Made by a program: the position numbers and the translations under genes. Positions 46,419 to 56,916 of a stretch of 64,000 nt of DNA are shown here, in pieces. Source of the stretch: Agrostemma githago (lineage: Eukaryota; Streptophyta; Magnoliopsida; Caryophyllales; Caryophyllaceae); NCBI GenBank assembly GCA_958450325.1, contig OY288257.1, positions 56,878,938 through 56,942,937 of the forward strand. Direction: 5' to 3'. Under the pieces are notes generated by a model. The model was given only the letters and a program-made list of their open reading frames with translations. It was not told the origin of the DNA and did no database searches. Each line of letters starts with the position of its first letter. Positions within the stretch are counted from its first letter, which is position 1.

Positions 46419-48180
46419 ATGGGTATCGAACATTTGACCGCAATGCTTCAGACGTGGGCCCAATACTTTCGAGATGAAGACAAAGTTCAGTTGACTCAAA
46501 TGGGCATTGTTGCTTTATTCCCGCTTCAACGACTTAGGGTACATTCGCACTTCCTGGATGCTTGTCTATCCTTTTGGGATACTACCCATCATGTTTTCGC
46601 GTTTTCCCGTGGAGAACTATGCCCCCTTCCCGAAGAAATTGTAGCTATCGGTGGTTGGTGTCCTAGCGCTCGTCCCGCTATTCCTCCATTTTATCCTGAC
46701 CCGAGGAGGAGATTGAGGGACTTTCTTGGCTTGTCCCATGCAGAGACGGACCGTACGATGAAGGGAGATTCTGTTTCTTTATTTGACTTAGCCGACAAAT
46801 TTATGAATTCTGGCGGCGTTCGAGTTACTCCCACCCATAGGCGTAGGGCTTTCGCTTTTTGCATGCTACATCGATAGGTCTTCGAGGGAAGGATGGATAA
46901 TGACTCGTGCTTGGGTCAGATTAGGCTAATCGGCATAGTCGATCAGCTGGAGACGGGTCATAGCCCGGCTTGGCTGGCAACTGGGGAGATTATCATGGGC
47001 CTTGACGCTAGAAGACTTGACCCTGACCGACAATTGATGGGAAGTACCCGTCTTTTGCAGGTATACCTTCACGTTTTTTTTCTTTTTTCGTGAATTTCTG
47101 TCGTACAGGGGCCACTTGATCGAGTGGACCTGTCACTCGATCGAGTGACCTCGATGAAAAACCTCATGTTCGCCTCCAGATGAGGCACTCGATCGAGTCA
47201 GACATGACACTCGATCGAGTGTCTGTCAGCGGACAGATTCTTACTTATGTAAATCCATTTTTTTTTGTCAGATCTGGTTATCTGAGCGCTTATCGATCAT
47301 AGAGCCCCCGGTGAGCATACCCAAATACCATAGCTGCCAGATTGGCTCAAGGAAACGGCGAACAAGCGCGACCCATCACATAAGCCGAACTTATTGGGAC
47401 GAGGAACTAAGATTTCATGGTGGGCCCTTGATTAGGTGGACCGTTACTTGGTGGTTCCTCTCGAAATTGACGGGCCTGGCCAAGAGAGACAAAGTCCGCT
47501 ATTTGGTGAACTTGTCCTTGGACTGGACCGTCCATATCTACCCGGACCGCATTCTGAGACAGTTCGGTTCGTTTCAGCAGATCCCTGAGACCGAAGCAAT
47601 AATTATCAGCGTTCCGCTCCAATTGACGGACGCTATGTGTGATACGTGGCTACAACGCTGGTTTACCCGTGCCATATAGACTATACCTCGCCCCTGCCAA
47701 TCCGTTTGGGTTTCGGAAGCATATCGCGAATGGACCTCTAAAGAATCTGAGGAGGCCCGTAAAGCTTTGAAGACTGACGAGGCCTTGACTTGGTTCGCCG
47801 GGAGACGGTAAAAGATAATAGGGGTTTCTTTGACGAGGGAGAGACTCCCGCTACCCTTGTCCGACTGAAGTCGGATTCTAAATCAAAGACTAAGACTCGA
47901 GCTGAAGAAACCGGTGCTAGTGGTTCCCAGGGACAATCAAGCCCCCGGACGGACTTAGAGAGGAGACTAGGACTGATATTGGCAGCTCGAGACCGATTGG
48001 GCCCACGAGACAGATTGCTGGAAAGGGTACGAGGCCGACTGAAGTGGTCGAGGACTTGAGTTCGAAGAAACGAGTCCGAGCTAAGGAAGTTCCCGTGGTG
48101 ATCCGGGAACGCTCTCCTCTGCGCCGTCGCCAGTGGACGGAAAAAGAAGCTAAAGACAAAGGAAAGAGCAAGATGCCCTA
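46419..48180 (+). pseudogene. Antisense accessory ORF of Tat-B with plant mobile domain, two exons
   Basis: Opposite in strand to pol, between INT and the 3' LTR, a position where Tat elements such as Grande carry antisense extra ORFs. Exon 1 (46419-47060) encodes MGIEHLTAMLQTWAQYF, HHVFAFSRGELCPLPEEIVA and, after an in-frame TAG at 46876, SCLGQIRLIGIVDQLETGHS. A GT-AG intron spans 47061-47271. Exon 2 starts IWLSERLSIIEPP and continues to about 48178 with a stop and a frameshift. The layout matches aminotransferase-like plant mobile domain (PMD) proteins. The function in the element is unknown; this copy is broken. Confidence 0.72.
47061..47271 (+). other. Intron of the antisense PMD ORF, carrying ACTCGATCGAGT palindromes
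   Basis: GTATACC at 47061 and a T-run with TGTCAG at 47271 define it; splicing joins LLQ to IWL in frame. It holds four palindrome copies at about 47111-47220 (CACTTGATCGAGTG, CACTCGATCGAGTG, CACTCGATCGAGT, CACTCGATCGAGTG), the same word as in the LTRs, in the same paired arrangement. Confidence 0.7.
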
Positions 48181-48550
48181 GATACCGAGCTCCTATTTAT
48201 GTTATTTAAGTATTATTACTATTTATTTTAGTGTGGTGTGATTTTTTGGATTTTTTTGAATTTTTGCAATTTGCAATTTTCCGAGTTTATCGGATATTTT
48301 GAAATAAATAAAGGAAGTTTTATTGTTTAAACTGTTCCCGTTTTTTCTTGATTGCAGTGGTTGTGCCCTTTTGAGGGGCTGCCTACGTATCCACGATTAG
48401 CGGAATCAAACCGAACGTAGTTCAGATTAATTTGCAATCTCGAAATACATCAAGACTATTAGTTCAAGATGTTTATAACAGTAGAATACATAATTCTAGC
48501 TTTTGACTTGCTTTTAAAAGTTTATGTGAAAATGATTTTTATAAACTTTG
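48181..48550. other. Spacer between Tat-B integrase and the antisense ORF
   Basis: About 370 bp without coding sense. GGCTGCCTACGTATCCACG near 48377 matches Tat-A near 34562 and marks the common downstream boundary of pol in this family. Confidence 0.5.
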
Positions 48551-49338
48551 CTAATGACATTGAGAAAAAGGATTTAAGGGTAGTAACGCTTCAGCTGGTC
48601 CAGCTAGGTTGGTTGGGTTGACAAACTCATTCCCATCCAGGTCCGTTAGCATTACAGCTCCGCCTGATAGAATCTTCTTTACCAAATATGGTCCGGCCCA
48701 ATTAGGTTTGAACTTTCCCCTCGGGTCTACTGGTAATAAGGCTCGAACATACTTGAGGACCAAATCCCCTTCTTTGATGTTTCTGGGCCTCACCCTTTTG
48801 TTGAAGGCCCGCTGGATCCTCTTTTGGTATATCTGGATATTATTGAGAGCACGAGATCGTCGTTCATCTAATAGGACTAGCGAGTCATACCGTGCTCGAA
48901 CCCAATTAGCTTCGGGCACTTGACTTTTGAGCAGGATTTTGAGGGACGGGACTTCCAATACGGCGTCGCAACGGTCGCGGTGCGGATTGACGTCCGGTAT
49001 CCCCAAAGTGCAAAGGGTATTTTATCGGGCCAGTCTCGATAATTATCAGCCATCTTTTTGAGTATGGTGACAATCGTCTTATTAGCCGCTTCTACCGCTC
49101 CATTGGTTTGGGGTCGGTAAGGTGAAGACGTATGCCTTTGAATCTTATACTTAGTTAGCAAGGCTGCTGTTTCGGCTTTCTTGGCTCGATTATCGGCCTC
49201 GAAAGGATATTCCCCATTCGTATGGTAGGTTAAAACGGCTTGATACCATGGCTCGGGATCAGGTATCTCAATGTCCTCGATGTCGTGGATGTACGCCGGC
49301 TCGGACCGTCTTTCGACACAAATTGGCATACTGGTCAT
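48551..49338 (-). pseudogene. Tat-B integrase, internally deleted and frameshifted
   Basis: The first piece (49338 to 48877) has the N-terminal region DPEPWYQAVLTYHTNGEYPF and then jumps directly to the late core, SSPYRPQTNGAVEAANKTI, with the catalytic Glu in the VEAANK context. The zinc finger and both catalytic Asp motifs are missing. A frame change leads to the second piece (49006 to 48551): RRSRALNNIQIYQKRIQRAF, VLKYVRALLPVD and WAGPYLVKKIL, the C-terminal domain of Tat integrases. It cannot be active. Confidence 0.85.
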
Positions 49339-50317
49339 GTGATCGGGGAATATTTAGTAAAGATGCTAGTTTTGAGAGTGCATCAGCAAAATGATTTTCT
49401 TCCCGAGGCAAGTATATGTACTCGACCTTTTGGAATTGTTTCTCGAGATCCCTTACTCGTGCCTGGTAGGCCACGAGATTGGCATTATTCCGAGTTTTTC
49501 ATTTTTGAAGTGCTTGATTAATGACCAGGGATGAGTCACCGTGTACCCGGAGGTTAGTGACTCCCAAGTCGGCGGCGACTTGTAGCCCGTGGATGCATGC
49601 TTCATATTTGGCGGCATTATTGGTAACGTCAAAGTCCAGTTTGATAGATACGGGAGTATGTTCCCCTTTTGGCGAGATTAAGAGAATTCCGACTCTGAAT
49701 CCTCGGAAATTGGATGCCCCGTCAAAGTATAAGTCCCATGTTTCGGTATCAGTATGGAAAATATCTTCATCTGGGAAGGACCGGGTGTCGGTGTGCCCTT
49801 CTTCGACTATTGGGCTGTCGGCGAGAAACTCGGCTACCACTCGGCCCTTAATGGCTTTTAAAGGCACGAACTTCAGGTCGAACTCTGCTAACATTAGAGT
49901 CCATCTTGATATCCTGCCATTGAGAATGGGCTTTTCGAAGAGGTACTTCATTGGATCCATCTTAGATAGTACATGTACCTCGTAGCTGAGCATATAATGT
50001 CGAAGCTTCTTAGTGGCCCAGAACAGAGCTAAACACGTCTTTTCGAGCATGGTGTATTTACACTCGTACTCTAGAAACTTTTTGCTAATGTAATAGATAG
50101 CCCGTTCTTCGGAATTGACCGTCTGAGCTAGCATAGCCCCCATGGTTGTGTCTGTCGTTGTTAGGTATAATGACAAAGGCAAACCGGGTTGAGGTGGCAT
50201 CAAAATTGGCGGTGCCGACAAGATTTCTTTGATTCTATCAAAAGCCGCTTGACACTTATCGTCCCATAATATTCGCTCTCCTATCTTCAGTTTCTTGAAG
50301 ATCGGTTCACACACCAT
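49268..50317 (-). pseudogene. Tat-B RNase H and archaeal-type RNase H (aRNH)
   Basis: The frame from 50317 to 49499 starts in the RT connection (FKKLKIGERILWDDKCQAAF), then the normal RNase H (LSLYLTTTDTTMGAMLAQ, YTMLEKTCLALFWATKKLRH), then aRNH: LYFDGASNFRGFRVGILL, NNAAKYEACIHGLQVA and RVHGDSSLVINQ. After a frameshift near 49500, EENHFADALSKLAS completes aRNH. The aRNH domain is diagnostic for the Tat lineage. Most catalytic acids are present, but the frame is split. Confidence 0.88.
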
Positions 50318-50407
50318 GCTTTGAAATGAACCTGCTGATGTACTGGACCTTCCCGAGAAATCCTCTTATTTCGTTTTCGGTCTTAGGAGGCTACATCTCG
50401 GTAATGG

Positions 50408-50732
50408 CACTACAAGAAATACTTCATATAGCTACCAAAGACGCGCGACTGCTAAATTCAGTAGCTAATTTTGCGACTGAAAGTACAACCACGCGACTGA
50501 TAATAGTCGCTGGACGAGGAGACGGTTTTAAAAAAAAAAATAAGTTCAGCGACCGAAATCGGTCGCTAAATAAAACAGCGCGCGACCGAAATCGGTCGCT
50601 AAATTCATTAACTAGCGACCGATTTCAGTCGCTAAATCAGTCGCTTAGCGACTGCTAACAGTCGCGCGTCTGTTTTTAGCTACAGATGACGGTAGCTAAT
50701 TTCAGTAGCTAAATACTTAAACTCTTGTAGTG
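50408..50732. mobile_element. CACTA-type MITE inside Tat-B pol
   Basis: 325 bp with ends CACTACAAGAAATA and ACTCTTGTAGTG and an exact TGG duplication (50405-50407 and 50733-50735). The interior is built of palindromes such as AGCGACCGAAATCGGTCGCT. It separates RT from RNase H. No coding capacity. Confidence 0.9.
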
Positions 50733-50773
50733 TGGCCTTGATTTTGGTTGGATCGACTTCGATGCCGCGTTGG

Positions 50774-51790
50774 CTAACGATATGACCCAGTAATTTGCCA
50801 GATGTTATCCCGAAACTGCATTTCTGAGGGTTTAACCTCATAGTACTTGCGTAATCGGGTGAAGAATTTTCTCAGAGCGGTGATGTGACCGTCCCAGTTT
50901 TTAAACTTGACGATCATATCATAAACTACCACTTCTTTATGCATCATGTCATGTAATAAAGTCGTGGCGGTTCTTTGATAGGTGGCCCCGGCATTGATGA
51001 GACGAAATGACATAACAATATAGCAATAAGTATCCCAAGGTGTAATGAAGGTAGTCTTATCCATATCTTTTTCTGCCATTTTTATCTGGTTATACCCGGC
51101 ATACCCGTCCATGAATAATGATAGAAGGGCATGATCAGCTGTGTTATCCACCAGTATGTCGATGTGTGGTAACAGGAAATCGTCTTTCGGGCTCACCTTG
51201 TTAAGATCCCAAAAATCTACGCAGACACGCACTTTACCGTCCTTTTTAGGAACCGACACGATGTTTGCAACCCAGTCCGGATACTCGAACACTTGTATGA
51301 AGCCGACTTTGAATTGTTTGTCGACTTCATCCTTGACCTTAAGAGACCATTCGGGCCTCATTCGGCGAAGCTTCTGTTTAACTGGTTTGAAACCGTCCTT
51401 GATTGGTATATGGTGTTCGGCTATTTCCCTGTCTATTCCTGGCATGTCCTTGTAGGACCATGAAAAGACGTCTTTAAATTCTCGAAGGAGGCTCGTGAAT
51501 TGTTGTCTCTCCTCAAGATCTAAGGATAACCCTATCTTAAGTATCTGAGGCTCTAGGGTTGTTCCTACGTTGATGGACTCGGTTTCTTCGATTACCGGGT
51601 TGCGGGATTCCCTTTGCTCTAGTTGCTCGATCATATGTGGAGGTAGGGATACTTGTTCGTCGGGTTTCTCAATGTCATTACACAAAATATTTTTGAAATT
51701 GAAAGCGTTTTGAAAATGAGACAAGTCGTAACTAGAACGGTTGTTATTATTGCTTATAAATTTAGAAAATAGCTCAAAAAGAGCTGCCAT
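50774..51790 (-). pseudogene. Tat-B reverse transcriptase, active site destroyed
   Basis: 338-codon frame. An acidic linker is followed by EFKDVFSWSYKDMPGIDREIAEH, split here as EFKDVFSWSYKDMPGI and the AEHHIPIK segment; then LRRMRPEWS, VGFIQVFEYPDWVANIVSVP, KVRVCVDFWDLNKVSPKD, LLSLFMDGYAGYNQI, and the segment where YVDD is expected, which reads VVYD. The first catalytic Asp of that pair is Tyr. RDLN has become FWDLN. After about residue 315 the frame is lost. It belongs to the Tat/Ogre RT group. Confidence 0.87.
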
Positions 51791-52022
51791 CTGATCGTTA
51801 GTCAGTGACGGGATAGATATGGTGCTCGGGACAGACCCCGAGACACCAGGAATAGCTAAGGGGAGGGGGGGAGTTACAGGAGTGACTCTAGCATCAGACT
51901 CATTAGACTCGATGTATATCAGACTCTGACTCGGACTCCGACTCGGACTCAGGTATTTCTCCTTCCCCGGTGATCAGCTTGTAAGTCCTTCCCTGACTGT
52001 CAGTCCATTTGACAGTCTTCCT

Positions 52023-52847
52023 CTAGGCTCTCTTCCCCGTCTCAGAGTCAACATCCGAGATTAGCTTAGTCGGGTCGAACCTATTGCTGCGGAGAATGAG
52101 GTTGACCAAGTCCTCCTTTGGTGCTGGGGCCGCGACTTCTTCTCCGAAAAGTAACCCTAACGCGGGCTCGGCATTGCTAGCATCTTCGGAATGGATAAGA
52201 GCGAAGATATCGTCTGGTATGTAGTTACAGTCCTGCGCCAAGTGGGTCCTAGAGTGTGTGGCATTGGGCCGGTATAGGTCCATTTGGATAGGCCCGAATA
52301 CTGGTAACAAAGCTAACGATGTTAGCTCCTTTTTTGTCCTCATTTCCTGGGGTCATGGCATACCCTAGACCGAATCGAGACCTCCCGTCATTTAGGACTT
52401 CGATAATTTTCCCGGCGGGAAGATTTGGCCTTGAAGTAGCCCCCGGTAGATACCCTAGATTCTGTAGCATCCTATCGATGCTAGCCGTGAAGTAGGGTCG
52501 GAAGAGATACTCGTCTTCGATTGCCCCTATGAAATCGAACCCCCAGAGATCTGTGGGGCCTGAGGTGTTACAGTTAGCCACAGTCATAGGTGTGGCCTCC
52601 AAAGTGATGACAATATCGTGTAAGGGCAGCTTGATTTTCCGGTGTAGTGTGGAGGATATTGCCTTGACCGCGTGGATCCAAGGTCTCCCTAAGATCAGGT
52701 TAAAGGAAGTCACGTCGATCACTTGAAACTCCAGTTCCTTTTCTATTGGGCCCGTTATGATAGTCAGTTTTACGGCCCCAGCTACCGATTTTGGGCTTCC
52801 GTCGAAAGCATGGATGGTTTGAGCTGTCGGAATGTAGTCTGCTGTTG
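52023..52847 (-). pseudogene. Tat-B protease region, C-terminal half, cut by Athila-1
   Basis: Read from 52847 leftwards: IHAFDGSPKSVAGAVKLTI, then VIDVTSFNLILGRPWIHAV, the conserved LGRPW(I/L)H end of Tat protease, followed by a linker that changes frame near 52300 and stops at 52023. The Asp-Thr-Gly active site should lie just upstream, beyond the Athila-1 insertion, and is not in the window. Confidence 0.82.
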
Positions 52848-53149
52848 TGTGCTAAAATTAGACCATTTTTCCTCCAATTTAGACCCGTTTTCCCTCGTTT
52901 TGCGAGTCTTGAGTGCGGTTATCGCCATATTTAGCGTATTTCTCGCATTAGCGTCCCTCTTGTGCGTTTTACGTGTTTTTGGTAGTTTTTCTATCATTTT
53001 GATAGGATTTGGCACCGAAATCACGATTGAGCTTTCACGAGCACAAGAGAAGGGAAAACCATCCAAAGAGTAAAGCACACAACTTAAAGTTTAAAGTCAT
53101 CCAATCAATCGACGAAGAATGAGACAAGAAAGAGGCCAAAAAATGATCG

Positions 53150-53395
53150 GGCGAAATTTCACCCGATGAGACACCACCGGGCGAAATTTCCCCCGACGGT
53201 AAAAATGCGTCCCGAAGATTTTCCGATACCTCCCCACCGGCCGAAACTGACCGGGCGAAATTTCGCCCACCGGGTGAAATTTCGCCCGATGGGAAGAAAT
53301 GCCAAAAACGCCAAAAAAGGAAGAAAATCTCACCGGACGAAAATTTCACCCGGTGGGAATTATCGTCAAGTTCGCAGGACGAAGTTTCACCCCAT
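53150..53395. promoter_or_regulatory. GGGCGAAATTTCGCCC palindrome cluster (E2F-like inverted sites)
   Basis: At least seven copies of CGGGCGAAATTTCRCCCG and variants, ending about 80 bp before the TATA box at 53477. Each half-site TTTCGCCC fits the E2F consensus WTTSSCSS, so a full copy is two facing E2F-like sites. E2F binding is an inference; amplification of E2F sites by transposons is known in Brassica. Confidence 0.65.
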
Positions 53396-53476
53396 GAAGA
53401 TGCTAAGGGAGATTGTCTCACTAATGGAGCATAAAGTGGATTTGGGCTTTAGGTTAAATACCCATTAAGAGACTAC

Positions 53477-53485
53477 TATATATAT
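53477..53485 (+). promoter_or_regulatory. TATA box of Athila-1 LTR
   Basis: CTATATATATC followed by a start-like CTACCCTAG. It lies directly downstream of the palindrome cluster. Confidence 0.6.
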
Positions 53486-54677
53486 CTACCCTAGTTTGTT
53501 GCCCAAGGCATCCCATCATTAGTGTAGTAGAAGCATCCATCCATATTCACAACCATCCACCATTAGTGTAGTAAAAACTCTCTTTAGTAGTAATCTAGTA
53601 GTTTTCTAGTAAAAATCCTCCATAATTCTAGTAGTTTACATAGTAATTAATAGTAGATCTACATAGTTTCTATCAACAATTCTCTAGATTACAAGTTTGT
53701 AGAAGATTATTTTGAAGATTTGTTGGGTTATTGAAGAATTAAGTGACAAGTTCTTCATCTTCTTCATCAAAGATTCAAGATTATTATTCTAGTTTTATTT
53801 GAAGATTTGTTGGGTTTATTTGGAGGATTAGTGACAAGTTCTCCATTTTATTCATCAAAGATTCAATCTTTATTCATGCAACATTATTATTTCTTATAGA
53901 TCTTCATAGTTGGTATATTTCTCTTCCGCTCTCTAATCTCTAGTTTAGTTTTAATGTTATTTTCTCATCATAATCTTGTTTAGATCATATTAGTGTTGTT
54001 AGTCTCCTTAGATCTAGTTGTTATGCATGTTGTAGTGACTTTCTCCTTAGTTAATGTTTTATTGTCTTCCATTATGATTAGTGAGTAGATTTCTTGTTGG
54101 GGAGTTTAGGGATGAGGACTTGCATTATTTGAATATAGGGATGTTGGTGAGTTGCTTGCATGTTGGTTTATCTTGTTTATGGTTTTTATGTCATTGTTGT
54201 TTTAGTCCGGCCAACTAGACCGACCTTGACTAGTTTCTATCAATATGGGGAAACTCGGGGTAGAAATTACTATAGCTAGAGACTTACCCTTATTCGCCGC
54301 GAAAGTGGGTTTTTAGGTGAGTTAGGTGAAGAAACCGAAAGGTGGCATTCTCCTTTATCAATGTTTCAACAAAAACTCGATTCCAACCTTCTTAGACTAA
54401 AAGTACCGAATCCCGACTTCCCCCTAACACCTTTCCCTAGATTGACCACCCCTAGCTATCATCATAGACATTCCTCTAGTATAGACTCGACCCTTAGAAA
54501 ACCCCTATCTAGACATCGAACACGACACTTTGAACTCATCTTAGTACACCTTTCCCTGTGGACCGACCTCGACTTACCACGATTACTCCAGTAGTTTTTG
54601 TGTTATTCCGAGTCTATAAATATCGTTTGATCCCCCGTCCTTCGTTAACGACCGATCCGATTGGGAGGCGATCAAAA

Positions 54678-54695
54678 TGGCGCCGTTGCCGGGGA
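54678..54695 (+). other. Athila-1 primer-binding site (tRNA-Asp)
   Basis: TGGCGCCGTTGCCGGGGA, complementary to the 3' end of plant tRNA-Asp. This is the standard Athila primer site. Confidence 0.93.
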
Positions 54696-54770
54696 GCGGC
54701 GAGTAACTATTGTGTTTTTAGTTGTTGTGTTTGATTCTTTTCCCTTCTCTCTTTTCCCTAGTACCGCGAG

Positions 54771-56916
54771 GTGCTAGGAGTCTCACCGTTTAAATTGAGT
54801 TTTATGCCCAGGAACACATCATCGCCCTTGTGGTTTGATCCGGAGCCGGAAAGGACTTTTAGAGCATTGCGTTTTCGAGGAAATAACTCAACCACCATCA
54901 TTCCACATCCTTCATTATCACCTCCTAACCTTAATCCCATCCTACCACATCCACCTTCTACACCCTCTACATCACACAACCCCACTCCAAATAATTCTTC
55001 CATACCTTCCACTTCACGAAATTCACCACCAACACCAAAAACACCACCACCAAATCCATCCCCTCCAAATTCTCCAAATTCACCAAATTCAAATCCACCA
55101 TCACCACCAATCCAACAAATGGCGACCCTAGGTTCACATTCCGAATTAACACACGAAGAAACACCTTCTCCCGTCGATTTCGGAGAGATACCCGAGAACT
55201 ATGAATCGAAAGCCTCTTTGACCAACGCAGTCCAACAAGATACTTTTCACGGTTTTTCTCAAGAAGATGCTCAAGAGCACATCGCTTCATTTATAGAAAA
55301 ATTAGTAGGAGCCCGTCTCAATGGATTAACTTCATGCCAATTGCATCGTTTATTATTTCCGAAGACCTTGAGAGATGGAGCTCGTAGATGGCTTCAAGGC
55401 CATCCCGCTAATACTTTCACAACATGGGCTCAACTATCTAATGCCTTCTTGGAGAAATATTTTCCGCCGTCAAAGACCAACCAATATCGCATGGAGATAC
55501 AAACCTTCAAGCAAGATGAATTTGAAAGCCTAAGTGAGGCTTGGGAAAGATTTAGAGATTTGTTGCGCAAATGTCCACACCATGGAATACCCGATTGGCT
55601 AACCACCCAAACGTTTTACAACACCCTTTCATCGAGAACCAAGGAAAACCTCAATTCGGCCGCCGGAGGAGACTTCTCTTCCTTCACCGATGAGGCATCT
55701 AAGAATCTTATTGAGAAGATGGAAAGGAGTGATTCTAAAATGGGTCAATCGAGGGATTCAAGAAAGAAAGTTGAAGTGAACTCATCTACGAGTTCTAACG
55801 AATTGAAATTTCAAATGGAACTTGAGGAATTGAAAAAGAGAATGGATGCCATGAGTTCGAAGCCTACTCCTAGAGGTATGTACCAAATTCAAGGGAGTGT
55901 TCCACCAAGGCAACCATCTCCTCCAAAGCAATTAACATGGGAAGTTCAATGTGATCATTGTGGCAATTATGGCCATGATTCTAGCTCTTGCATTCCTAAT
56001 GAAGAAACATATATTGAAGAGCCAAATGAAGTCCAAGCTATACAAGTATATGGGCAAAGACCTCATTTTGATCCTTTTTCTAATACTTACAATACCGGCA
56101 CAAGGTTTCATCCTAATTTCTCTTATGGAAATCAAAATGTTCAAAACCCGATGCCACGTGCCCAAGGGAGTCAAATGAGGCTATTCAATCAAAGTCAACA
56201 AAGACTCTTTAACCAAGGTCCTCCAAAGATGCCCCCATATATGCCTCCTCATCAAAGGAGCAACTTCAATCAACAAGGTAGCAACTTCCATGTTCCTAAC
56301 AATTACAACAATTACCAAAGTCAACATGGTAATCACTTATTTCGCCGCGGCAATGTGTTACGGCATTGTGTAGATGGAATTTACCAACGATGTGTTACGG
56401 CCGAAGAAGGATATAATATTGTGAAGCACCTTCACTCGACATCTTATGGTGGACACTTGGCCAATCAAAAGACAATTGCCAAGGTTCTCCAAAGCGGGTT
56501 TTGGTGGCCTTTCATGTTCAAAGACATTCGAGCTTTCATTCTCACATGCGATGCATGCCAAAGAAGTGGCAATATAACAATAAGAAATGAGATGCCCCTT
56601 CAACCTATCTTGGAGATTGAATTGTTCGATGTTTGGGGCATTGATTTCATGGGTCCGTTCACATCCTCGTTTGGTAACAAGTACATTCTAGTCGCGGTTG
56701 ATTATGTCTCAAAATGGATCGAGGCCGTAGCTTCCCCCACCAATGACTCCAAGGTTGTAATCAAGCTTCTCAAGAACGTGATTTTCCCAAGATTCGGTAT
56801 GCCTAGAGCCATAATTAGTGATGGAGGCTCTCATTTTAGGAAGGATACCTTTGAACACCTCCTTAGGAAATATGGTATCACTCACAAGATGTCCTTAGCC
56901 TACCACCCTCAATAAA
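54771..56916 (+). pseudogene. Athila-1 gag fused in frame to integrase (PR-RT-RNase H lost)
   Basis: 714 codons. Residues 1-110 are Pro/Ser/Asn-rich. The gag core follows (SQEDAQEHIASFIEKL, DGARRWLQGHPANTFTTWAQ, NAFLEKYFPPSKT), then a zinc knuckle CDHCGNYGHDSSSC near residue 400 and a Gln/Asn-rich tail. At about residue 525 it passes directly into the integrase zinc finger (LHSTSYGGHLANQKT, CDACQRSGN) and the core with Asp in WGIDFMGPF and ISDGGSHF. A TAA at 56914-56916 lies just before the NGQAE catalytic Glu. Complete Athila pol would place several hundred residues of PR, RT and RNase H between the two parts. Confidence 0.9.

Larger units (their letters stand above)
39102..52847 (-). mobile_element. 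Tat-B: degenerate autonomous-type Tat element, interrupted several times
   Basis: The 3' LTR is at left (39102-45716, with two insertions), followed rightwards by the polypurine tract, an antisense accessory ORF, then INT, aRNH, RNH, RT and PRO on the minus strand. Athila-1 cuts PRO at 52848; gag and the 5' LTR lie outside the window. Domain order and the second, archaeal-type RNase H mark the Tat lineage (Ogre/Retand/Grande group). Stops, frameshifts, an RT active-site change and an INT deletion show it is dead. Confidence 0.88.
52848..54674 (+). repeat. Athila-1 5' LTR
   Basis: The start is near TGTGCTAAAATTAGACC (52848; the exact TG is ambiguous by 2-4 bp because of a TGTGTG run) and the end is GGGAGGCGATCA at 54674, three bases before the primer site. 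It contains the palindrome cluster (53150-53395) and a TATA box at 53477-53485. Short ORFs inside are chance frames. Confidence 0.8.

Noticed and set aside
49521..49985. Plus-strand ORF of 154 codons
   Set aside because: Antisense shadow of the Tat-B RNase H and aRNH coding region, with no own motif.
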